A stretch of 64,000 bases of DNA from Actinomadura spongiicola (GTDB taxonomy: Bacteria > Actinomycetota > Actinomycetes > Streptosporangiales > Streptosporangiaceae): positions 372,001-436,000 of the forward strand of contig NZ_QVNQ01000004.1 of NCBI RefSeq assembly GCF_003432485.1. Reading direction: 5' to 3'. How positions within the stretch are numbered: position 1 is the first letter of the stretch; each line of letters opens with the position of its first letter. This document shows, in pieces, positions 29,367-37,108 of this stretch. Position numbers and translations under genes: made by a program. A model generated the notes under the pieces. That model worked only from the letters and a program-made list of their open reading frames with translations, had not been told where the DNA came from and made no database searches.

Positions 29367-31837
29367 GGGGTCCCCGCGACCCGATGGCGCGCCTGCAGCG
29401 CGCACCCGGCGAAGGCATCGACCGCGCCGCGCTCCGGCGACCGCGCCGCGGCCGGCGCCGCAGGCATCCGCGCGCCCGCCGCTCGGTGCTGCTCCTGGTC
29501 GTCCTGGCCCTGTTCATGGTCGGCCCGCTGGCGCCCGCGTCCGCGGCGATTCCGAAGCCGCCGACCCCGAACGACGCGTGCTCCCCGGCGGAGAATCCGG
29601 CGCCGGAGCAGTACGGGTCCGGGACGGACGGCATGATCAAGCCGCCGGACTATCCCAGTGAGAAGCTGAAGGACACGCCGGTCGAGAACCTGACCTACTA
29701 CGACCGGTTCGGCACGGCCGGGCAGTACTGGTACGCGGTCGACATGGGCTGCTCGGACGCGATGGCGCTGATGGGCAACGGGCTCGCCAACACGGTGTTC
29801 ACGTTCGTCCGGGCCATCGACCGCACCACGATCAGCGTCTACCAGGCGGCCGCGTCGGAGTCGCTGCTCGGCTGGTTGAAGGACACCGTCGACGGCGTCA
29901 TCACCGACATCGGCAAGACGTTCAACGCGCGCTACTGGTCGTGGGTGGTCATTCTCGGCGCGATGTGGCTGGCCTGGTGGGGGCTCGTCCGCAAACGGGC
30001 CAGCAAGGTCACCGAGGGCGTGCTGTGGATGGTCGTCGCGATGGTCGCGCTGGTCTGGCTGATCGCGCGGCCCTCCGACTTCACGGCGCTCGGGACGAAG
30101 ACGTCGGAGGCGACGAGCGCGGCGTTCAACGCGGCGTTGCCGCAGAGCGACACCAGGGGCGGGGTGTGCATTCCGGCGCCCGGCGGCAGGGCCGATCCGG
30201 CGTCGGCGCGGAACCTGGACGAGACGACCCGTAACGCGAACCGGCTGTGGGTGGCGCTGGTCTGCAAACCGTGGTTGCAGGGGGTGTTCGGCACCACCGA
30301 CCCCAACGCCAAGATCGTCAAGGACAACGCCGACAAGCTGCTCTGGGCGCAGGCGGTCGACCTGCCCGAGACGTACGGTGACGACAACAGGGCCGATCTC
30401 GGGAAGAAGGCCGACGCCTACAAGGACGTCGCCAAGAACATCCAGGACCAGCATCCCGGGACGTATCCGCTCTTCCAGGGCAAGAACTGGGAGAATCGCC
30501 TCGGGGTCGCGTTCGGCGGCCTGCTCGCGGCGGTCGTCGCGGGCGTGCTGATCATGGTGATCGCGATCGCGCTGATCGTGGTGAAGATCGCGTTCCTGTT
30601 GCTGCTGGTGGCGGGGCCGATCTTCCTGGGCATCGGCATCCATCCGGGCATCGGACGGGTGATCGCCATCCGCTGGCTGGAACTGCTGCTGTCCATGCTG
30701 CTCAAACAGGCCGCGCTGATCGGTGTGCTGTCGCTGCTGCTGTGGGCGTACGGGCTGATCCTCGGCGAGACGCTGCCGTGGGGCCTGCAGATCCTGCTCA
30801 TCGCGCTGGTGACGGGCGCGGCGTTCGTGTACCGCAGGCCGTTCCAACACCTGTTCTCCGCGGTCGGCTACGGCGTGGTCGGGGCGAAGGAGAAGAGCGA
30901 GGCGCAGCTCAACCGGTCCGTTTCGGAGGCGCGCCGGAGCACGATCGCGGCCGTCGCGCCGTTCGGGGCGGGCGCGGGGCTCGCGCGCCTGGCCAAGCGG
31001 GAGGCGACGTCCGAGGCCGTCGCCACGGGCGCGCAGCGCGACACCTCGGCCGCCGCCGCGGCGGGCGACCGTCGTGGCGCCGGGGTGGGCGAGGGCCCGT
31101 CGCCGGAGGACGCCCCGGTGCTGGCGGCGAGGCCCCGCGCGGCCGGCGCCGCGCAGCAGTCGCGTTCCCGGCGTAGCGCTCCACCGCTGAACCTGCCGTC
31201 CCGCGCGGGCGCGCTCGGCGACCGCCGCCCCGACGGCGAACCCGCCGAACCCGTCGGCGGCGTCGTGGTCGCCGGGGGCAAGTCCTCCGGCGCCGGTGCG
31301 GGCAAGGGAAGCACCCGCCCGCCGTCCTGGACGGGACGCGGCGGCGTCGGTGGAGGAGGCAACGGCGGCTCCGGGGGCGGCGGCCGGGCGGGCGGCGGCG
31401 GAAACGGCGCCTCGGGTGGCTCGGGCGGAGGCTCGGGCGGCGGCAACGGTGGCGTGTCCGGCGGGAACGTCCGCGGTGGCGGCGGCTGGTTCGGCGGCGG
31501 TCGTCCGCCGGGCTCGGCGGATCGCGGCCGTGGTCGCGGCGCCGGCTCGGGAGGCGGAAACGGCGGCAGGCCCGGCGGCGGTTCCGGTGGTTCCGGCGGG
31601 TCCGGTGGGCGTTCGGGCGGGGTCTCGGGCGGCGGCCGGTCCAGCGAACCCAGGTCGGACGTGCCCAGGCCGCGCAACACCTCGGGCGGGGGGCCGTCGC
31701 GGTCCCAGCCGGGAAGCGGGCAGAAGCCACCGCCGCTGTGGGGCAGGTCCGGTTCGCAGGAGAGCCCGCCGCTTCCGTTCTGGCTGCGTCCCGTCGAGCG
31801 TGACCGCCCGTCGGGTGAGCCGGGACGAGACGACTGA
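29363..31837 (+). CDS. VirB6/TcpH-like polytopic membrane protein
   Basis: An 824-residue protein. A basic N-terminus leads into a signal-like segment (SVLLLVVLALFMVGPLAPASAA). A ~100-residue extracytoplasmic part with Cys follows, then membrane segments around residues 195-235 and a cluster of five from ~385 to 500. This is the VirB6/TrbL/TcpH pattern for a channel subunit. The last ~180 residues are a Gly/Ser/Arg-rich cytoplasmic tail with long GG-containing repeats. ATG 29363 overlaps the ATPase stop (ATGA), with GGAGG upstream. The G-rich tail resembles those of TcpH and actinobacterial type IV secretion proteins, but its role is unknown. Confidence 0.8.
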   Translation: MRGPRDPMARLQRAPGEGIDRAALRRPRRGRRRRHPRARRSVLLLVVLALFMVGPLAPASAAIPKPPTPNDACSPAENPAPEQYGSGTDGMIKPPDYPSEKLKDTPVENLTYYDRFGTAGQYWYAVDMGCSDAMALMGNGLANTVFTFVRAIDRTTISVYQAAASESLLGWLKDTVDGVITDIGKTFNARYWSWVVILGAMWLAWWGLVRKRASKVTEGVLWMVVAMVALVWLIARPSDFTALGTKTSEATSAAFNAALPQSDTRGGVCIPAPGGRADPASARNLDETTRNANRLWVALVCKPWLQGVFGTTDPNAKIVKDNADKLLWAQAVDLPETYGDDNRADLGKKADAYKDVAKNIQDQHPGTYPLFQGKNWENRLGVAFGGLLAAVVAGVLIMVIAIALIVVKIAFLLLLVAGPIFLGIGIHPGIGRVIAIRWLELLLSMLLKQAALIGVLSLLLWAYGLILGETLPWGLQILLIALVTGAAFVYRRPFQHLFSAVGYGVVGAKEKSEAQLNRSVSEARRSTIAAVAPFGAGAGLARLAKREATSEAVATGAQRDTSAAAAAGDRRGAGVGEGPSPEDAPVLAARPRAAGAAQQSRSRRSAPPLNLPSRAGALGDRRPDGEPAEPVGGVVVAGGKSSGAGAGKGSTRPPSWTGRGGVGGGGNGGSGGGGRAGGGGNGASGGSGGGSGGGNGGVSGGNVRGGGGWFGGGRPPGSADRGRGRGAGSGGGNGGRPGGGSGGSGGSGGRSGGVSGGGRSSEPRSDVPRPRNTSGGGPSRSQPGSGQKPPPLWGRSGSQESPPLPFWLRPVERDRPSGEPGRDD

Positions 31838-31844
31838 GCCGGCG

Positions 31845-32486
31845 ATGAACCTGAACGACCGGCAGCGCAGGCTCCTGTTCGCGGGCCTCGTGGTGCTCCT
31901 CGCCGCCGCGGGCCTGTACCTAACGCTGGCCTCGCCCGGCGGCGACGAACCGGAACGTCCGGCGGCCCGTCCGAGCAGGACGGCCGCGCCGGGCCCGACC
32001 GGCCCCGCGTCCCCGCCGCCGGGAATCCAGACCCCGGTGAACCCGAACGGCTTCGACATCTACCGGCTGTTGCCGTTCACGCGGGCGGAGTTCGCCACCG
32101 CGGCCGATCTGGCGCAGCGGTTCGTCGCCGCGTACGGGACGTACCGTTTCGACGAGCCGCCGGAGGTGTACGCGCAGCGCCTGTCGGGCCTCGTCACCGA
32201 CGAACTGCGGACGGAGCTGGCGCGGGCCGCGACCACCCCGGGCCTGCTGGAGGAGCGGCGCCGGGGCCAGGTCGTCGCGCGGGGCTCGGCGACGCTCGAC
32301 CAGGTCCGCACCATCGAGAACAACTCGATCATCTTCCTGGTGACCGGGATCCAGCAGGTCTCGTCGGGTGACACCGACAGCAGCGACCGGCAGCGGTACG
32401 CGGTGACCGTGGTGAGGGAGGGCGGTTCCCTGCGGATCTACTCGTTCCAACCGGCGGACGCGGGTCAGGTGGGTGACACGGGATGA
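31845..32486 (+). CDS. VirB8-like membrane-anchored protein
   Basis: A 213-residue protein: short cytoplasmic end, one membrane segment (LLFAGLVVLLAAAGLYLTLA), a Pro-rich linker and a ~140-residue extracytoplasmic domain (FATAADLAQRFVAAYGTYRF, RQRYAVTVVREGGSLRIYSF) that looks like a single NTF2/VirB8 fold. It may be a second scaffold subunit beside the TcpC-like protein at the start of the operon. That assignment is by topology and pattern only. ATG 31845 has a poor ribosome site; GTG 31815, overlapping the preceding gene, is an alternative. Its stop overlaps the hydrolase start by 4 nt. Confidence 0.65.
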   Translation: MNLNDRQRRLLFAGLVVLLAAAGLYLTLASPGGDEPERPAARPSRTAAPGPTGPASPPPGIQTPVNPNGFDIYRLLPFTRAEFATAADLAQRFVAAYGTYRFDEPPEVYAQRLSGLVTDELRTELARAATTPGLLEERRRGQVVARGSATLDQVRTIENNSIIFLVTGIQQVSSGDTDSSDRQRYAVTVVREGGSLRIYSFQPADAGQVGDTG

Positions 32487-33532
32487 GCCGTCGTGTGCTG
32501 CTCTTCGGGGCGCTCGGCGCCGGCGCGGTGCTGTTCGCCGGGCTGCTGATCGTCCCGGTCATGTTCGGGGCGAGCCGGTTCATGTTCGGTGGCGGTGTCG
32601 CGGGCGGCAACTGCGTGAACGTCGCCCAGGCGGGCGCTCAGCCCGCGGCGGCGACGGGCGCGAGGGCCATTCCCGCGAACTACCTGGAGCTGTACAAGGA
32701 CGCGGGCGAGAAGTTCGGCATCCCGTGGAACGTCCTGGCAGGGATCGGCAAGGTGGAGACGAACCACGGCACGTCGACCCTGCCCGGCGTCAGGAGCGGG
32801 GAGAACTACGCGGGCGCGGGCGGCCCGATGCAGTTCCTGGCCGCGACGTGGAAGGCGTTCGCGGTCGACGGGAACAAGGACGGCCGCAAGAACCGCTACG
32901 ACCCGGCGGACGCGATCCCGTCCGCCGCCGCGTACCTCAAGCACAACGGCGCACCCCGCCGCATGCGCACCGCGATCTTCCAGTACAACCACTCGTGGGA
33001 CTACGTGAACCTCGTCCTGGACTGGGCGAAGCGCTATGTCGGCGGTGACTTCGAGGTCGTCCAGACGAACGGGGTCGAGTGCGAGGACAACGACCTGCCG
33101 GTGAACGCCTCCGACCTCGTCAAGCGGATCATCGCGTTCGCGATGGCGCAGCGCGGCAAGCCGTACGTGTTCGGCGCCAACGGCCCGGACGCGTGGGACT
33201 GCTCCAGCCTCATCCAGGCCGCGTACCGGACGGTCGGCCTGAACATCCCGCGCACGACCTTCCAGCAGTGGCCGTTCGGCAAGAAGATCAAAAAGGGTGA
33301 GGAACAACCTGGTGACCTGGTGTTCTTCGACTCGGGCCCGGGAACCTCGGCGAACAATCCCGGGCATGTCGGGATGGTGATCTCCGACGGAAAGATGATC
33401 GTGGCGAGCTGCTCGTCCTGCGTTCCCGCGATCGGCGTGAAGCCGTACAAGCGGTCCGACTGGGTGGGGGTGACGCGTCCGCTCGCGCGTCCCGACCTGC
33501 GCAAGAAGGCCGGTGAGCTGGCCGCCGGGTGA
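32483..33532 (+). CDS. Lytic transglycosylase + NlpC/P60 peptidase (TcpG-like)
   Basis: A 349-residue cell-wall hydrolase with an N-terminal membrane anchor (LFGALGAGAVLFAGLLIVPV). Residues ~60-190 are an SLT/MltB-like transglycosylase (GIPWNVLAGIGKVETNHG with candidate catalytic Glu, GAGGPMQFLAATW). Residues ~215-345 are an NlpC/P60 domain (GKPYVFGANGPDAWDCSSL with nucleophile Cys, and NNPGHVGMVI with His). The same two-domain layout is found in conjugation hydrolases such as TcpG and Tn916 Orf14, which open the peptidoglycan for the channel. It ends the operon. Confidence 0.92.
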   Translation: MSRRVLLFGALGAGAVLFAGLLIVPVMFGASRFMFGGGVAGGNCVNVAQAGAQPAAATGARAIPANYLELYKDAGEKFGIPWNVLAGIGKVETNHGTSTLPGVRSGENYAGAGGPMQFLAATWKAFAVDGNKDGRKNRYDPADAIPSAAAYLKHNGAPRRMRTAIFQYNHSWDYVNLVLDWAKRYVGGDFEVVQTNGVECEDNDLPVNASDLVKRIIAFAMAQRGKPYVFGANGPDAWDCSSLIQAAYRTVGLNIPRTTFQQWPFGKKIKKGEEQPGDLVFFDSGPGTSANNPGHVGMVISDGKMIVASCSSCVPAIGVKPYKRSDWVGVTRPLARPDLRKKAGELAAG

Positions 33533-33582
33533 CGACCGAAAACCTCGGGAGAACCGGGGCGACGGCATGGCATGCTGATCGC

Positions 33583-34320
33583 GTGGAGCATGAGATAGCC
33601 ATCCGGGTCGCCGACGAGCTGATGATGTTCCTGCCCGCGTCGCGGCGGGAGCCGGTGAGCAGCGTTCCCTGGGACGGCACCTCGACGCTCGGGCATCTGG
33701 TGGAGTCGCTGGGCGTCCCGCTGCCCGAGGTGGGGGCGATGACGGTCCACGGGACGCCGGTCGGCCCGTCGACCCGGCCGGACGCGGGCGACGAGGTGGA
33801 CGTGTCGGCGGTGCTCCGCCCGCAGCGGGTCCCGCTGGAGCCGGACCAGGTCGCGCCCCGGTTCCTCCTCGACGTGCACCTCGGCACCCTCGCCCGCCGG
33901 ATGCGCCTCCTCGGCCTCGACACCGCCTACCACAACGACATGGACGATCCGGAGCTGGTCGTCCAGGCCAACCGGGAACGCCGCGTCCTGCTCACCCAGG
34001 ACCGCGGCCTGCTCCGCCGCCGCGCGCTGTGGTTCGGCGCCTATGTTCGCGGTTCCCGCCCGGACGACCAGCTCCGCGACGTCCTCGACCGTTTCGCGCC
34101 CGCCCTGAGCCCGTGGACGCGCTGCACCGCCTGCAACGGCGAACTCGCCCCGGTCGACAAAGAGGACATCGAACGCGACCTCGAAGCGGGAACACGCCGC
34201 AGCTACGACGTCTACGGCCGCTGCGCGGACTGTGGAAGGATTTACTGGCGTGGCGCCCACAGCGACCACCTGGAACGGATCGTCCAGGAAGCCCGAGCCC
34301 ACGGCAACGCCAGGAGCTGA
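33583..34320 (+). CDS. Ubiquitin-like + Mut7-C RNase-domain protein
   Basis: A 245-residue protein. The N-terminal ~80 residues are a beta-grasp/ubiquitin-like domain (VADELMMFLP, GHLVESLGVPLPEVG, DAGDEVDV). The remainder is a Mut7-C PIN-like domain (PRFLLDVHLGTLARRMRLLGLD, NRERRVLLTQDRGLLRRR) with a zinc ribbon, CTAC and CADC. Such proteins are predicted RNases. GTG 33583 gives the usual N-terminus; the frame is open to 33529, overlapping the hydrolase gene by 4 nt, so GTG 33529 cannot be excluded. CATGCT ends 6 nt before GTG 33583, a near match to the leaderless -10 pattern. Confidence 0.85.
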   Translation: MEHEIAIRVADELMMFLPASRREPVSSVPWDGTSTLGHLVESLGVPLPEVGAMTVHGTPVGPSTRPDAGDEVDVSAVLRPQRVPLEPDQVAPRFLLDVHLGTLARRMRLLGLDTAYHNDMDDPELVVQANRERRVLLTQDRGLLRRRALWFGAYVRGSRPDDQLRDVLDRFAPALSPWTRCTACNGELAPVDKEDIERDLEAGTRRSYDVYGRCADCGRIYWRGAHSDHLERIVQEARAHGNARS

Positions 34321-34325
34321 AACCC

Positions 34326-34715
34326 TTGATCACAGTCGTCGCCGCAGCGATCTTCTCGGACGGACGACTGCTGAGCGCCCAACGCGCCGAGCCCCCGCAC
34401 ATGGCCGGCGGCTGGGAACTACCAGGCGGCAAGGTCGACCCGGGCGAGTCCGACGAGGACGCCCTGGTACGCGAATGCCACGAGGAACTCGCCATCAAGA
34501 TAGGCCTGGGCCCCAGGATCGGCGGCGACTGGCAACTCAGTGAACGGGCCCTCCTCCGGGTATGGACGGCCCACATCATCGAAGGCGAACCCCAGGCCCT
34601 GGAACACCTGGCCCTCCGCTGGCTGACCAGGGAAAACCTCTACGACGTCGACTGGCTCCCCGGCGACCGCCCCGTGATCGACGCCATCACCACCCAAAAT
34701 CTTCTTACAGAGTGA
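34326..34715 (+). CDS. Nudix hydrolase (MutT-like)
   Basis: A 129-residue pyrophosphohydrolase. The Nudix box reads GGKVDPGESDEDALVRECHE followed by ELAI, close to GX5EX7REUXEEXGU but with Ala in place of the late Gly. AGGWELPGG before it is typical of 8-oxo-dGTP-type hydrolases. The start is TTG 34326, preceded by AGGAG at 9 nt and 5 bp after the Mut7-C gene, so the two are co-transcribed. The expected role is cleansing of oxidised nucleotides; CTP-type substrates are possible. Confidence 0.88.
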   Translation: MITVVAAAIFSDGRLLSAQRAEPPHMAGGWELPGGKVDPGESDEDALVRECHEELAIKIGLGPRIGGDWQLSERALLRVWTAHIIEGEPQALEHLALRWLTRENLYDVDWLPGDRPVIDAITTQNLLTE

Positions 34716-35061
34716 CGAACCTCTCACAAGCCTCGAAACTCCGCCACCATCGACGAGACCACCTCAGCCCGCCACCGCCACCCCACGACAACCCAAGGTT
34801 CGCGATCGCGTCCGAAGGCAGGTTCGAGCCTGCGAGAACCTGATCGCGCAGCGAGCCACCAGGCGAGACGAAGCGATGCCAGCGATCGCACGCGGTGCAC
34901 GACGATGGAGGGCCGCCAGGCCCGAAGGAGGAGTGCACTGCCATGAACACAGCAGCGATCGCACGTGTTTCTCGACGATGGAGGCCGGCCAGGGCCGAAG
35001 GAGGAGAGAAATACAAATAAACTGAGCTAGATTCCTGAACTCTCACGCAAGGCGAACCCGC
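34716..35061 (+). other. 346-bp intergenic region before typA
   Basis: No supported gene. It contains three GCGATCGC octamers (34802, 34882, 34955) and a 53-bp element in two copies, then an A+T-rich patch at 35008-35034 (with TAGATT at 35028-35033) that probably carries the typA promoter. A tRNA-like T-arm at ~34817-34832 was checked and rejected. Confidence 0.55.
34881..35006. repeat. 53-bp element in two direct copies
   Basis: Copies at 34881-34933 and 34954-35006 agree at 46 of 53 positions. Each begins AGCGATCGCACG, continues CGACGATGGAGG, has a short GGCC-type hairpin and ends GAAGGAGGAG. The conserved ends with a variable middle suggest a dispersed intergenic repeat family rather than a chance duplication. 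Confidence 0.75.
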
Positions 35062-36915
35062 ATGCCCATCTCCACGCGCGACGACCTCCGGAACGTCGCG
35101 ATCGTCGCTCACGTCGATCACGGGAAGACGACGTTGGTCGACGCCATGCTCTGGCAGTCCGGGGCCTTCCGCGAGAACCAGGACGTCGACGACCGGGTGC
35201 TCGACTCCAACGATCTGGAACGCGAGAAGGGGATCACCATTCTCGCGAAGAACACCGCGGTCCGGCACGGCGGGATGACGATCAACATCATCGACACGCC
35301 GGGGCACGCGGACTTCGGCGGTGAGGTCGAGCGCGGGCTGTCCATGGTGGACGGCGTCGTGTTGCTGGTCGACGCGAGCGAGGGCCCGCTTCCGCAGACC
35401 CGGTTCGTGCTGCGTAAGGCGCTCGCCGCGCGGTTGCCGGTCATCCTGGTGGTGAACAAGACCGACCGTCCCGACGCCCGTATCGACGAGGTCGTGGACG
35501 AGACGTACGAGCTGTTCATGGACCTGGACGCCGACGAGGACCAGATCGACTTCCCGATCGTCTACGCGTCGGGCCGGGCGGGGCGTGCCTCGCTCGACAA
35601 GCCCGCGGACGGCGAGATGCCGGGCAGCCCCGATCTGGAGCCGCTGTTCACGGTGATCACCGAGACGATTCCGGCGCCGTCCTACGATCCGGACGCGCCG
35701 TTGCAGGCGCATGTGACGAACCTGGACGCCTCCAGCTATCTCGGCCGGATCGCGCTGTGCCGCGTCCACGCCGGAACGATCAAGAAGGGGCAGCAGGTCG
35801 CCTGGTGCCGTCATGACGGCAGCGTCGAACGGGTGAAGATCACCGAGCTGCTGATGACGGAGGCGCTGACCCGCAGGCCGGCGGAGGCGGCGGGGCCGGG
35901 CGACATCATCGCGATCGCCGGCATCCCCGACATCATGATCGGCGACACGATCGCCGATCCGGAGGATCCGCGCCCGCTGCCGTTGATCACCGTGGACGAG
36001 CCCGCGATCTCGATGACGGTCGGCACCAACACCGGGCCGATGGCGGGGCGCGAGAAGGGCACGAAGGTCACGGCCCGGATGGTGAAGGACCGACTCGACC
36101 GGGAACTGGTCGGCAACGTGTCGATCAAGGTGCTGCCGACGGAGCGGCCGGACGCGTGGGAGGTGCAGGGCCGCGGCGAGCTGGCCCTGGCGATCCTGGT
36201 GGAGAACATGCGCCGCGAGGGTTACGAGCTGACCGTCGGGAAGCCGCAGGTCGTCGTCAGGACCGTCGACGGGAAGAAGCACGAGCCGGTCGAGCGGCTC
36301 ACCGTCGACATCCCCGAGGAGCATCTCGGTGCCGTCACGCAGCTGATGGCGGTCCGCAAGGGCCGGATGGAGCAGATGATCAACCATGGGACGGGCTGGG
36401 TCCGGATGGAGTTCCTGGTCCCGGCGCGCGGCCTCATCGGGTTCCGCACCGAGTTCATGACGGAGACCCGCGGCACCGGCATGGCGCACCACGTATTCGA
36501 GGGTTACGAGCCCTGGTTCGGTGACCTGCGGACACGTCCGACCGGGTCGCTGGTGGCCGACCGGCAGGGCGCCGCCACCGCGTACGCGATCATGAACCTG
36601 CAGGAGCGTGGCACGTTCTTCGTCGGGCCGACCACCGAGGTGTACGAGGGCATGATCGTCGGGGAGAACTCCCGTTCCGACGACATGGACGTCAACATCA
36701 CCAAGGAGAAGAAGCTTACGAACATGCGTTCGTCCACCGGTGATGAGCTGGAGCGGCTCACCCCGCCCAGACAGCTGTCGCTGGAGGAGGCGTTGGAGTT
36801 CTGCCGTGAGGACGAGTGCGTCGAGGTCACGCCGAGCGCCGTCCGCATCCGCAAGGTCGTCCTGGACGCCAAGGAACGCGAACGCATGCGCGCCCGCTCC
36901 AAGCGAGCGGGCTGA
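35062..36915 (+). CDS. typA: Translational GTPase TypA/BipA
   Basis: A 617-residue elongation-factor-like GTPase that binds ribosomes and aids 50S assembly and stress adaptation. G motifs are [25 protein letters not shown] and [11 protein letters not shown]-Tu-like domain II, two EF-G-like domains and the TypA C-terminal domain ([35 protein letters not shown]) follow in order. The length is normal. ATG 35062 has AAGG about 9 nt upstream. Two tandem terminators lie after it. Confidence 0.97.
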   Translation: MPISTRDDLRNVAIVAHVDHGKTTLVDAMLWQSGAFRENQDVDDRVLDSNDLEREKGITILAKNTAVRHGGMTINIIDTPGHADFGGEVERGLSMVDGVVLLVDASEGPLPQTRFVLRKALAARLPVILVVNKTDRPDARIDEVVDETYELFMDLDADEDQIDFPIVYASGRAGRASLDKPADGEMPGSPDLEPLFTVITETIPAPSYDPDAPLQAHVTNLDASSYLGRIALCRVHAGTIKKGQQVAWCRHDGSVERVKITELLMTEALTRRPAEAAGPGDIIAIAGIPDIMIGDTIADPEDPRPLPLITVDEPAISMTVGTNTGPMAGREKGTKVTARMVKDRLDRELVGNVSIKVLPTERPDAWEVQGRGELALAILVENMRREGYELTVGKPQVVVRTVDGKKHEPVERLTVDIPEEHLGAVTQLMAVRKGRMEQMINHGTGWVRMEFLVPARGLIGFRTEFMTETRGTGMAHHVFEGYEPWFGDLRTRPTGSLVADRQGAATAYAIMNLQERGTFFVGPTTEVYEGMIVGENSRSDDMDVNITKEKKLTNMRSSTGDELERLTPPRQLSLEEALEFCREDECVEVTPSAVRIRKVVLDAKERERMRARSKRAG

Positions 36916-36998
36916 CCTACCAAGACCAGGCGTTACGGCGGACCGACGTTACGGCCGACCGCGGCGGACCGAACCTTCCGGCCGACCGAGCGCTGTAG

Positions 36999-37034
36999 GG
37001 ACGGGGGCCGCCGGGTACCAGGCGGCCCCCGTCC
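36999..37034. terminator. Terminator hairpin 1 after typA
   Basis: GGACGGGGGCCGCC pairs perfectly with GGCGGCCCCCGTCC (14 bp, 8-nt loop). It lies between the convergent typA and FHA genes. Confidence 0.75.
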
Positions 37035-37054
37035 GCTTGTCCGGAGCACGAAAC

Positions 37055-37093
37055 GACGGCGGCCCCGAGGGGAGATCCCTCGGGGCCGCCGTC
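37055..37093. terminator. Terminator hairpin 2, 17-bp perfect stem
   Basis: GACGGCGGCCCCGAGGG pairs perfectly with CCCTCGGGGCCGCCGTC around a 5-nt loop, 15 bp before the FHA-gene stop at 37109. Hairpin 1 is about 20 bp away on the typA side, so each gene has its own terminator or both are shared. Confidence 0.8.
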
Positions 37094-37108
37094 ACGTCGA
37101 CTCGGATG

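Noticed and set aside
34817..34832. GCAGGTTCGAGCCTGC resembling a tRNA T-arm
   Set aside because: The loop has six instead of seven bases and no acceptor, anticodon or D-arm can be built around it on either strand.
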